Positions 45,517 to 54,170 of a DNA stretch of 64,000 bases are shown in pieces (position 1 is the first letter of the stretch; each line of letters starts with the position of its first letter). Under the pieces are notes generated by a model. The model saw nothing but the letters and a program-made list of their open reading frames with translations, was not told the origin of the DNA and did no database searches. The stretch covers positions 124,001 to 188,000 of the forward strand of contig CAWKCY010000016.1 of the NCBI GenBank assembly GCA_963848195.1. The letters run 5' to 3'. The position numbers and the translations under genes were made by a program. Origin of the DNA: CAVQBP01 sp963848195 (GTDB lineage: Bacteria; Bacteroidota; Ignavibacteria; Ignavibacteriales; Ignavibacteriaceae).

Positions 45517-45611
45517 CGACAAATAACACATAATAAAATTTACAAATTATCTTTTATTCAGTATTTTATAGTGAATTTTCATTCTATTATTGAAGCAATG
45601 AGAAATAGCAA

Positions 45612-47687
45612 TTGAAACCTTTTTTCTTTAAAAATTATTATTCTTTTCTCTCCCGCCGTACCATAGCCCTGATAGAACGGGCTAAAATGACAGAGCATAC
45701 ATTCATTATTATAATTGCAATAATAATAGGAATTCTAGCCGGTTTCGCTGGAATCGGGATCAGAGCCTTAATTAAAGAGATTTCGCTAATATCGTTTCCC
45801 GGTGGGGGAACTTTTCTCGATAATGTTCTAAGTGCTCCCTGGTACCTAGTGATTTTAGCTCCTACAATCGGAGGTTTGATTGTAGGACCTATAATTTACT
45901 TCTTTGCTCCCGAAGCAAAAGGTCATGGTGTTCCTGAAGTTATGGAAGCAATTTTATTAAAAGGGGGTAAAATCCGGCCTATTGTTGCAGTAATAAAAGC
46001 ACTTGCATCTGCAATTTCCATCGGTTCGGGTGGTTCCGTTGGAAGAGAAGGTCCGATTGTTCAAATTGGAGCAAGTTTAGGCTCAACAATAGGACAGTTC
46101 TTCAATATTCCGACGAAGAAATTAAAAACTCTTGTTGGATGCGGTGCAGGAGCTGGTATCGCTGCAGCTTTTAACGCACCGATAGCAGGAGCTTTATTCG
46201 CCGTAGAAATAATTCTAATGGATTTTGCTGTTGCGCAATTTTCTCCAATAGTAATATCTACTGTGATGGCTACAGTCATTTCACATGCCTTTCAGGGAGA
46301 TTTCGCTGCTTTTCAGATTAAAGGATACCAGCTTGTTTCGCCATATGAAATAGTTTTTTATTTTGGACTTGGGGCAGTTACTGGATTAGGTTCTTTCCTT
46401 TTTATAAAGGCTCTCTACTTTTTTGAAGACTTCTTCGATAACAAAGTCAAAAAAATCCCTGAATATTATAAACCGGTTATAGGAGGATTTTTTGTAGGAA
46501 TAATTGCTCTTTTATTCCCGGAAATTATGGGGGTAGGTTACGATTCTATTAACCTGGCACTTCATGGAAATGTCATCTGGTATTTTGCTCTAATTCTAGT
46601 CTTTACAAAAATAATTGCAACATCATTAACATTAGGTTCCGGCGGTTCGGGAGGAATTTTTGCTCCATCATTATTTATGGGAGCAATGTCCGGAGCTTTT
46701 TTTGGTTCATTTGTTCACAACATTTATCCTGATATTACAGCTTCTGCAGGGGCTTATGCACTTGTAGCTATGGGAGGATTTGTTGCCGGAACAACAAGAG
46801 CTCCAATTACTGCTATTATTATAGTATTCGAATTAACAAAAGATTATAATATTATTCTCCCATTAATGGTAACCTGTATAATAAGCACTATTGTTTCTTC
46901 GAAGCTGGCAAGGGAATCCATATACACTTTAAAACTCCTCTTACGAAATATCAATATTAAAGAAGGAGCAGAAACTAATATAATGGAATCTCTCTTTGTT
47001 AAAGAAATGTATATAACAAATTTTGAACCTATTAACTTTACTGATAATTTTTCTCAGGTAATAAATAAATTAATTAAAGGGAAATGGCCTGAATTCCCGG
47101 TATTAGATTCGCAACAAAATGTCAGAGGAATTATTTCATTATTTGATATCAAAGATTATCTATATGAAAGAGAATCATTAAAGAATTTGTTAATAGCGGG
47201 AGACATTGCCCGGATGAATCCACCTACGGTAACTCCCGATAATAATTGCCAGGCAGCTCTGGATAAAATGAGGAGGCATGATCTAGAGGGCTTACCAGTA
47301 ACAGTTAATGAAAACAACAAAAAAATAGTAGGGATGGTCTGGTTAAAAGATATTCAAGAAGCATATCAGAAAGAAATTGATAGAAGAGAGATAACTTCAA
47401 GTTTAGCCAGCAGCATTACAATGAAAGATGCCGAGACACAAATTCAATTCCTTGAAGGTTATTCTATTTCAGAAATTTCTCCTCCCAAAACTTTTATTGG
47501 TAAATCAATTAAACAATTGAATATCAGAACAATATATGGAGTGGATGTTTTATCAATTAAAACGCAGGTAAATGGTGAAGCTAAAATAAATGCTATTCCT
47601 AGCCCGGACTATGTTATAAAGAAAGAAGATACGCTGGTTGTCGCAGGAGAAATTAAAAACATTAATCTTCTCAAGAATATTGTTTAA
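45612..47687 (+). CDS. ClC chloride channel/transporter with CBS and TrkA-C domains
   Basis: An inner-membrane chloride transporter. The ClC core has GSGGSVGREGP (gating Glu) and GSGGSGGIFAPSLFMG, with about 18 helices to residue 440. A CBS pair (about 455-585) follows, for nucleotide-type regulation, and a TrkA-C-like domain (about 600-690, ending EDTLVVAGEIKNI). At 691 aa this is the long multi-domain form. The TTG start at 45612 keeps the usual N-terminal RRTIALIERAKMTEH segment; ATG at 45687 is an alternative. Confidence 0.92.
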   Translation: MKPFFFKNYYSFLSRRTIALIERAKMTEHTFIIIIAIIIGILAGFAGIGIRALIKEISLISFPGGGTFLDNVLSAPWYLVILAPTIGGLIVGPIIYFFAPEAKGHGVPEVMEAILLKGGKIRPIVAVIKALASAISIGSGGSVGREGPIVQIGASLGSTIGQFFNIPTKKLKTLVGCGAGAGIAAAFNAPIAGALFAVEIILMDFAVAQFSPIVISTVMATVISHAFQGDFAAFQIKGYQLVSPYEIVFYFGLGAVTGLGSFLFIKALYFFEDFFDNKVKKIPEYYKPVIGGFFVGIIALLFPEIMGVGYDSINLALHGNVIWYFALILVFTKIIATSLTLGSGGSGGIFAPSLFMGAMSGAFFGSFVHNIYPDITASAGAYALVAMGGFVAGTTRAPITAIIIVFELTKDYNIILPLMVTCIISTIVSSKLARESIYTLKLLLRNINIKEGAETNIMESLFVKEMYITNFEPINFTDNFSQVINKLIKGKWPEFPVLDSQQNVRGIISLFDIKDYLYERESLKNLLIAGDIARMNPPTVTPDNNCQAALDKMRRHDLEGLPVTVNENNKKIVGMVWLKDIQEAYQKEIDRREITSSLASSITMKDAETQIQFLEGYSISEISPPKTFIGKSIKQLNIRTIYGVDVLSIKTQVNGEAKINAIPSPDYVIKKEDTLVVAGEIKNINLLKNIV

Positions 47688-47756
47688 TTAATTAGAGGGT
47701 TATAAATTCTTTTCATCTTGGCTGTACAATATCTTCAAAATATATAAGGAGAAAAA

Positions 47757-48131
47757 ATGGACGAAAACGTTACGATTTCACCGACACTCCAAATGACGGT
47801 TAATAAAATGACGGGGGATATGCAGTTTGTTGGGATCTTCTATATTATAATTGGGGCTTTACAATGCCTTTCTATTTTCGGAGCGATTATCGGGATACCG
47901 GTTATTATTTGTGGTTTAAGACTCAGAGAATCGGCTGATTCTTTTAAAGGGTATCTTGCTACAGGTGATTCTCTAATGCTGGAAAATGCTATGGAAAGGC
48001 AGGGAAGGTTTTTCTCCATTCAAAAAGTATTGATAATTATATATATAGCACTTTTTGCTCTTTCCATAATCGCATTAATAATATTCGGTTTATCTGTGTT
48101 TTCAACTCTCTCTCATTATAGAAATGTTTAA
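47757..48131 (+). CDS. DUF5362-like small membrane protein
   Basis: A 124-aa protein with two hydrophobic hairpins: residues about 25-50 (GIFYIIIGALQCLSIFGAII) and about 88-115 (VLIIIYIALFALSIIALIIF), joined by a helical loop SADSFKGYLATGDSLMLENAM. It resembles DUF5362, of unknown function. AAGGAGAAAAA precedes the start. Confidence 0.65.
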   Translation: MDENVTISPTLQMTVNKMTGDMQFVGIFYIIIGALQCLSIFGAIIGIPVIICGLRLRESADSFKGYLATGDSLMLENAMERQGRFFSIQKVLIIIYIALFALSIIALIIFGLSVFSTLSHYRNV

Positions 48132-48164
48132 TTTTTACAGATAGTTACACAAGAATCTTTATTA

Positions 48165-48248
48165 AAAGATGACATCTTTATTTTTTAAAATAAGGGTTTA
48201 TCTGAACTAACATTTTAATAAAAATTGTTTTTTAAAGTTGTCATCTTT
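48165..48248. repeat. Inverted-repeat element, copy B
   Basis: The ends AAAGATGACATCTTT (48165-48179) and AAAGTTGTCATCTTT (48234-48248) form an inverted pair with one mismatch. The interior matches copy A (43929-44026) apart from an 8-10 base deletion. The right end is 41 bp before the cyclophilin start. The next bases, GCATCTGCGTAACTCAAC, recall GCGTAACTTCAG at 9388-9405 and ACGTAACTTCAG near 75. Confidence 0.78.
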
Positions 48249-48288
48249 GCATCTGCGTAACTCAACTAATATTATTATATTATATTAA

Positions 48289-48873
48289 ATGAAAAAAATA
48301 GTTTTTATAATAATATTTTTAATAAGTTCTTTATTCACCACAGCATTGGCAAATAAAGATCCGCTGGTTATTATAGAAACAGAAATAGGAAATATAGAAA
48401 TCGAAATATTTCAAGATAAAGCACCTATTTCAGCGGCGAATTTCTTAAAATATGTTGACAACGGACTTTATAAAAATTCTTCCTTTTATCGGAGCGTCAC
48501 ATATAATAACCAACCGAATAATGATGTTAAAATAGAAGTTATCCAGGGAGGTTTATTAAATAAAGCAGACAATTACCCTACTATAAAGCACGAAACGACA
48601 AAAGAAACAGGGATACTACACAAGGATGGAACTATATCATATGCTCGAAACGAACCGGGAACAGCAACCACAGAATTTTTTATTTGTATAGGTGATCAAC
48701 CTGAGCTGGATTACGGAGGGAAAAGAAATCCTGACCGTCAGGGATTTGCTGCCTTCGGCAGGGTTGTTAAAGGAATGGATATTGTAAGAAAAATTCACCG
48801 AAAGCCAGTTGACGGACAGATGCTTAAGCCAAAAATTCGAATTTTTGATATAGAAAGAGTAAAACAGGGTTAA
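48289..48873 (+). CDS. Exported cyclophilin-type peptidyl-prolyl isomerase
   Basis: Catalyses proline cis-trans isomerisation for folding of envelope proteins. A signal peptide (MKKIVFIIIFLISSLFTTALA) puts it in the periplasm. The cyclophilin core shows ETEIGNIEIEIFQDKAPIS, the FYRSV active-site Arg, TTEFFICIGDQPELD and GFAAFGRVVKGMDIV. At 194 aa it is a complete domain. The frameshifted MFS gene follows after 15 bp. Confidence 0.93.
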   Translation: MKKIVFIIIFLISSLFTTALANKDPLVIIETEIGNIEIEIFQDKAPISAANFLKYVDNGLYKNSSFYRSVTYNNQPNNDVKIEVIQGGLLNKADNYPTIKHETTKETGILHKDGTISYARNEPGTATTEFFICIGDQPELDYGGKRNPDRQGFAAFGRVVKGMDIVRKIHRKPVDGQMLKPKIRIFDIERVKQG

Positions 48874-48888
48874 CTTCTTTTTATCTTT

Positions 48889-50159
48889 ATGCTCTCAAGG
48901 TATTTTCAGTATAAAAAATTTCCCGAATATGATCCCAAGGTTCTTCAGCATAACATTCTAATGCACATTGGCGATGGTTCAATGTTTGCTTTTGCATTGA
49001 GTTTCATTTCTGTTACAACTATACTGCCGGTATTCATTCAAAGAATGGGAGGGAATGCTATTGCCATAGGTGCTGTCCCGGTTTTATGGAACCTTGGCGC
49101 AAGCTTACCACAGCTATTTTTAGGACAGCAAAAAGGGAGTGAAAAATTTGTAAAGCCTGCTGTCTTACATTATAGCATAATTTACAGGTTTACATATTTT
49201 TTAATGGCTGTGTTTATTTTTTTCTTTTTAAATATATTCCCGAAGGATTATCAATACCCTTTGTTTTGGTATTTATTTTGATAATTACAATTTTCGGAAG
49301 CATACCTGGACCAAGATGGGTAAACTTATTTTCAAAAACAATTCCGGTAAAATTAAGGGGGAGACTTTTAGCGGTAAGACAGTTATTAGGTTCATTATTC
49401 GGGGTACTAGCAGGTTCCATTATAATTGTTATTTTATCCTCCATAAATTATCCGCAGAATTTTGCAATACTATTTTTTATGTGTTTTATATTTATGTTTG
49501 CTTCTTTCTTTTTCTTAAAAAAAGTAAATGAACCGGAAGAAATATTAAATGCAGAATTAGTAGTAGCGAAAATAAAGCGATTGGAGAGAGCGAAGAAAGT
49601 AATTAAGGAAAATAAAAATTTCAAAAATTATTTAATCGCAGATGGTTTATTACTAATCTCATTAACTTCATCTTCATTTTTTGCTGTTTATGCTATTTAT
49701 AAATTTCATTTATCAACATCTTACGCGGGATCCTTTACAATTATTTTGATGGGGAGTACTGTTCTGGGAAATATTGTATTTGGATTTTTAGCAGACATAT
49801 TCGGGCATAAAATAAATTTAATGATTATGGCAGCAGTATTATTACTTGCAAGCTTAAGTGCCATCATTTCAATTAATCCGCTTACATACGGAAGTGTTTT
49901 TTTCTTTGTTGCATTAGCACAAAGTTTACAGGGAATATCGAGGGTAGCATTTGTTGTAGAACTAGGAGGAGAAAAAGACAGGGCACTTTATGCTTCTTTG
50001 CTTAATTCTATTACCGCTCCTGCATTAATTTTCGGAATTATAGCTGGAATTATCATTTCAATTATTGGTTACCCCCTCGTTTTTTTATTGTATATAATAA
50101 TATCCGGCTGTACGATTTACTGGTTGTATAAACGTGTTGATGACCCCCGCCATAGCTGA
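48889..50159 (+). pseudogene. MFS transporter interrupted by one frameshift
   Basis: Two overlapping frames together make one MFS permease of about 420 aa. The first (48889-49281) covers the first helices (SMFAFALSFISVTTILPVFI; NLGASLPQLFLGQQ). It runs off frame in the T-rich stretch near 49240-49266, where the second frame continues LIITIFGSIPGPRWVNLFSK to 50159. A single indel restores the full protein, so this is either a recent mutation or a sequencing error. The substrate is unknown. Confidence 0.82.
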
Positions 50160-50278
50160 GGTCTTAAATTAAGTCATGGCAACGAAGAGGTTTTGTGAAA
50201 AGTCAAAAGGGGGTACAGACTAAAAAAGCTGTGTAGAAATTCAAAAGGAGCTAATAATGTTTCCGTATATTTATTTTA

Positions 50279-50322
50279 ACCTCACCCCCCAGCCCCCTCT
50301 CCTTAGCAAGGAGAGGGGGAGG
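50279..50322. repeat. C-rich dispersed hairpin repeat, copy 3
   Basis: ACCTCACCCCCCAGCCCC, followed by the stem CCCCCTCTCCTT with AAGGAGAGGGGG. This is the best-preserved relative of 22-66 and has the same orientation. It lies between the frameshifted MFS gene and the lipoprotein gene. Confidence 0.8.
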
Positions 50323-50444
50323 AGACCTCCCTTTTAGGAGAGTATATACGATTAATCGACCCAAAATTAAGCAGGGTAAGGATTGATTTTAATTATATAA
50401 AACTTATTTTAGGTTTCTATAAAATTATTGATAGGGTTTATCAT

Positions 50445-52889
50445 ATGTCAATCAAAAAACTTATTTCAATTATTATTTGTCTTGTATATTTTTCAGGATG
50501 TTCAACGAATAAACATGATTCCTCGAAGGAAATAACTCTTCCAGGCAAATTTGAAAATTACACTTTACTGCCCAATGGCTGGAGACTGACTCCTGCCGGT
50601 AATCAGATAGGAATCGGTGAATTACCATTAAATTTAATTATTACTAAAGATGAAAAATATGCTGTTACATCTAACAGTGGGACAAAAGAAAATTCAATTT
50701 CTGTTGTGGATTTAACTAGTGAAAAAGAAATCCAAAGAATGTACGTTAATAAAACCTGGCGGGGGCTGGTATTTAATGATGATGACTCAAAGCTTTATGC
50801 ATCGGGTGCAAATAATAATTTAATTTACATATTTAATTTTAATTCGGGGCATTTGTCATTAAGGGATTCAATTGTTATAGGAAAGCCTTTTCCCGATGAT
50901 AAGATCTCTATTGCAGGAATAGATTATTTGAAAAAGAAAAATATATTGCTGGCTGTTTCAAGAATAAGCAACTCGTTATATGTATGCAATACTTCAAACC
51001 ATAAAGTTATAAAAAAATTAAAGTTTGATGGCGAATGCTATGATATAAAAATTAACCATGCTGGAACTTTTGCTTATATCTCATTATGGTCGGAATCCTC
51101 AATTGCAGAAATTAATTTAAGCAATTATTCAGTCTCAAATGTTATTAAAGTGGGAGATCATCCGGGTGAGATTTTATTAACTAAAAATGATGAGAGGTTA
51201 TTTGCAGCGGATGCAAATAATAATTCCATTTCGGTAGTTGATCTAAATACAAAAAAAGAAATTGAAAAAATTATTTCTTCTATCAAACCGGATGCACCAT
51301 ACGGCAGCACTCCTAATGCTGTCTGTTTTAATAGTGATGAATCTGTCTTGCTTATTGCAAATGCAGATAATAATTATCTGGCACTTTTCGATATAAGTAA
51401 AAAAGGAAAGACAAAAAGTATTGGATTCATTCCCGTAGGATGGTATCCGACTTCCGTCAAGATGCTAAGTTCAAATAAAATAATAGTTGCCAACGGAAAA
51501 GGGCTGTCTTCAAAGCCGAATCCCGAAGGTCCGGTTCCCACTGAAAAAAGAAAAAATGCAAATGATGAATATATCGGTTATTTATTTAAGGGAACATTAT
51601 CTATAATTAATTACCCTGATGCTAAGACACTACAATCATTATCTCAAAAAGTTTATTCCAATACACCCTATATCCGGAAAAATAAATCGGGAGAAGCAGA
51701 ATCCGAACAAAATATTATTCCTGCAGAATTTAATAATAAAAGAAGCGAAAAATTAAAACATGTTTTTTATATAATAAAAGAAAACAGGACTTATGATCAG
51801 GTATTGGGAGATATTACTGAAGGTAACGGTGATTCTTCATTATGTATTTTCGGCAGAAGGATTACACCGAATGAACACAACCTTGTTAATTCTTACACTC
51901 TTTATGATAACTTCTATTGCGATGCCGAAGTAAGTGCCGATGGACATAATTGGTCAACTGCAGCATACGCCACCGATTATGTAGAAAAAACCTGGCCTGT
52001 TTATTATGGGGGCAGAGGAGGTTTTTATGATTATGAAGGAGGTTCTAAAATCGCGTCTCCTTCATCGGGTTACATCTGGAATGAAGTGATAAATAAGAAA
52101 TTATCGTTAAGAAATTATGGTGAATTTGTTGAGGAAAAAGAAGGGAACAAAAAAACTTATATGTCCACTGATACAAATTTAGCGAAATATACATGTAATG
52201 AATATCCGGGATTTGATCTTCATATATCCGATCTCTACCGTTATGATAAATGGGAAAAGGAATTTAATGAATTTGAAAAAAATGATTCTCTTCCGGCATT
52301 TAATATTATTAGGCTTCCGAATGATCATACTATGGGAACTTTAAAAGGGAGTCTGACCCCGCTTGCTTACGTAGCTCAAAATGATTTTGCATTAGGTTTA
52401 ATGATTGACAAAATATCAAAAAGTAAGTTTTGGAAGACAAGCATCATATTTGTTTTAGAAGATGATGCACAAGATGGTTCTGATCATGTAGATGCCCACA
52501 GATCTACACTTCTTGTAATCAGTCCATATATAAAGAGAAATTTTGTAGATCATACAATGTATTCCACTTCAAGTGTGTTAAAAACAATTGAATTAATTCT
52601 CGGATTAAAGCCAATGACCCAGTATGATCTTTCTGCAAATCCAATTCTTTATTCAATTACCGATCAGCCTAATTATGACACATATAATGATATAAATCCA
52701 TTAATTAATATCGAAGAAAAGAACCTAGCGGATTCTTATGGTTCTCAAAGAAGCAGCGAGTTTGATTTTGCAAAAGAAGATGATATCCCGGATATAGAAT
52801 TAAATGAAATTATCTGGAAATCAATAAAAGGAAAAGATTCAAAGATGCCGGCTCCAGTTAGAAGTGCATTCGTAAGCATATTAGAATAG
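50445..52889 (+). CDS. YncE-like propeller/phosphoesterase lipoprotein
   Basis: An 814-aa bifunctional-looking envelope protein. The signal ends in lipobox FSGC (Cys19). Residues about 50-400 are a YncE/YVTN-type beta-propeller (ISVVDLTSEKEIQRMYVNKT; ISVVDLNTKKEIEKIISS). Residues about 430-770 are a phosphoesterase of the alkaline-phosphatase/phospholipase C fold with HVFYIIKENRTYDQVLGDI, RLPNDHTMGT and VLEDDAQDGSDHVDAHR, which supply the metal ligands. Substrate unknown; phosphate release outside the cytoplasm is likely. The gene is alone. Confidence 0.88.
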   Translation: MSIKKLISIIICLVYFSGCSTNKHDSSKEITLPGKFENYTLLPNGWRLTPAGNQIGIGELPLNLIITKDEKYAVTSNSGTKENSISVVDLTSEKEIQRMYVNKTWRGLVFNDDDSKLYASGANNNLIYIFNFNSGHLSLRDSIVIGKPFPDDKISIAGIDYLKKKNILLAVSRISNSLYVCNTSNHKVIKKLKFDGECYDIKINHAGTFAYISLWSESSIAEINLSNYSVSNVIKVGDHPGEILLTKNDERLFAADANNNSISVVDLNTKKEIEKIISSIKPDAPYGSTPNAVCFNSDESVLLIANADNNYLALFDISKKGKTKSIGFIPVGWYPTSVKMLSSNKIIVANGKGLSSKPNPEGPVPTEKRKNANDEYIGYLFKGTLSIINYPDAKTLQSLSQKVYSNTPYIRKNKSGEAESEQNIIPAEFNNKRSEKLKHVFYIIKENRTYDQVLGDITEGNGDSSLCIFGRRITPNEHNLVNSYTLYDNFYCDAEVSADGHNWSTAAYATDYVEKTWPVYYGGRGGFYDYEGGSKIASPSSGYIWNEVINKKLSLRNYGEFVEEKEGNKKTYMSTDTNLAKYTCNEYPGFDLHISDLYRYDKWEKEFNEFEKNDSLPAFNIIRLPNDHTMGTLKGSLTPLAYVAQNDFALGLMIDKISKSKFWKTSIIFVLEDDAQDGSDHVDAHRSTLLVISPYIKRNFVDHTMYSTSSVLKTIELILGLKPMTQYDLSANPILYSITDQPNYDTYNDINPLINIEEKNLADSYGSQRSSEFDFAKEDDIPDIELNEIIWKSIKGKDSKMPAPVRSAFVSILE

Positions 52890-53012
52890 ATATTATTTAG
52901 TATTGATAGTTACAAATTAAAATTATAACTTAAAAGCCTAACTCTTATAATTCAGTACTATTTATGCATTATTTTAACCAAAAGTTTTAATAACATCAAA
53001 ATTGGTGTCTAT

Positions 53013-53231
53013 ATGAATAAAAATATTCATGTGAAAAAAAGAGGAAGCAATTGCTGGATAGTAATTGGCGAGGGGGACAAAAATATTTTTTCTATTCATT
53101 CTAAAAGAAATATAGCAGTTCAAGTTGCAACTGCTATTGCAAAAAACCTCCATTCCGATGTAATTATTCACCGTCTGGATGGTAAAGAGACCAGGAGATC
53201 TCCTGTAGTTCGTTTAAATACTATCTTATAA
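53013..53231 (+). CDS. Small DUF2188-like protein
   Basis: A 72-aa soluble protein resembling that at 13507-13719: NIHVKKRGSNCWIVIGEGDK, a helix RNIAVQVATAIAKN, then SDVIIHRLDGKET. The fit to DUF2188 is better here (the IIHRLDGK segment). Function unknown. It lies after the phosphoesterase lipoprotein and before a GNAT gene. Confidence 0.65.
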   Translation: MNKNIHVKKRGSNCWIVIGEGDKNIFSIHSKRNIAVQVATAIAKNLHSDVIIHRLDGKETRRSPVVRLNTIL

Positions 53232-53291
53232 TCTCAGTTTCTTTCCCGAATACTTTCAAATTAAGAACCATTTTTGACAGATACGATATTT

Positions 53292-53819
53292 ATGATTATT
53301 CGAGTCTCAGATGATATAGTATTATCTCAAATAAGCAAGGATGATAAAAGTTCCTTAATTGAATATCTAAATGATATAGATATCTATAAATACACTTTAA
53401 ATATACCATATCCATACACTTCCAAAGATGCTGATTGGTGGATTAAAAATGTAAGAGATAAAAAAAGAGAAACCGGAAGGCTAATTAATTTTGCTATCAG
53501 GGATAAAGATTTAAATTTAATGGGAGGAGCCGGTTATCATTTAAAATATGGGATCAATTCACAAAAAGACGAAATTGGATATTGGTTAGCTAAAAAATTC
53601 TGGAATAAAGGTATTATATCTAAAGTAGTAAAAAAAATTTGTGAAATTGGATTTAATGAGAACAATTTAATAAGAATTGAAGCAACTGTATTTGAAAAAA
53701 ATACAGCTTCTGCAAGGGTTTTAGAGAAGAACAGCTTTTGTAAAGAAGGAATATTAAGAAAATATCTTGTTAAAGACGGAATTGTCTTTGATGCCGTTTT
53801 GTATTCTCTGACTAATTGA
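53292..53819 (+). CDS. GNAT N-acetyltransferase (RimJ/RimL type)
   Basis: A 175-aa acetyltransferase. The ATG at 53292 is preferred over a TTG six codons earlier. Features: YTLNIPYPYTSKDADWWIKN near the start, GYWLAKKFWNKGIISKVVKKI (acetyl-CoA loop) and ATVFEKNTASARVLEKNSF, the RimJ/RimL signature. It could acetylate a ribosomal protein N-terminus or a small molecule. It is not part of a clear operon. Confidence 0.88.
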   Translation: MIIRVSDDIVLSQISKDDKSSLIEYLNDIDIYKYTLNIPYPYTSKDADWWIKNVRDKKRETGRLINFAIRDKDLNLMGGAGYHLKYGINSQKDEIGYWLAKKFWNKGIISKVVKKICEIGFNENNLIRIEATVFEKNTASARVLEKNSFCKEGILRKYLVKDGIVFDAVLYSLTN

Positions 53820-53940
53820 TGAAATTTTATTGTTAAATTGTTGAATTGTTATTAAGGGAATTTATTTTAGAATCTAATTCTCAATCCTCCATATTTATAC
53901 TGTATGTCATTTAATTAAGTAAACCTACCCAGCTTATTGG

Positions 53941-54031
53941 CAATGGTAAGTTTGCATTTGTTAAGTTGTCTGTTTCGAGCTTATTGTTTTATTCCTCTTT
54001 TACGAAACGGAGTTTCGTGTTACATGAAGAG
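53941..54031. repeat. Dispersed 90-bp hairpin repeat, copy 2
   Basis: Partner of 5521-5612, same orientation, about 80 percent identical. The hairpin ACGAAAC-gga-GTTTCGT is at 54002-54018. It lies in a 351-bp spacer (53820-54170) before the GWxTD gene; nothing else coding is seen in that spacer. Confidence 0.75.
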
Positions 54032-54170
54032 ATATGATTTTTTCATATACTTTTTAGTATGGAATTTTCCTTCCTTTTCAATTATTTTACTTATTGATAC
54101 AGTTCTACAATTTTAATTTGAAATAAACATTAAATAAAAAAGAAACCGGGCTAAATTAATCAGTCTCGAA

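Noticed and set aside
53971..53990. T-loop-like GTTTCGAGC/GGTTCGAGC in the 90-bp repeat, as in tRNA
   Set aside because: No acceptor, D or anticodon stems can be formed around it in either copy.
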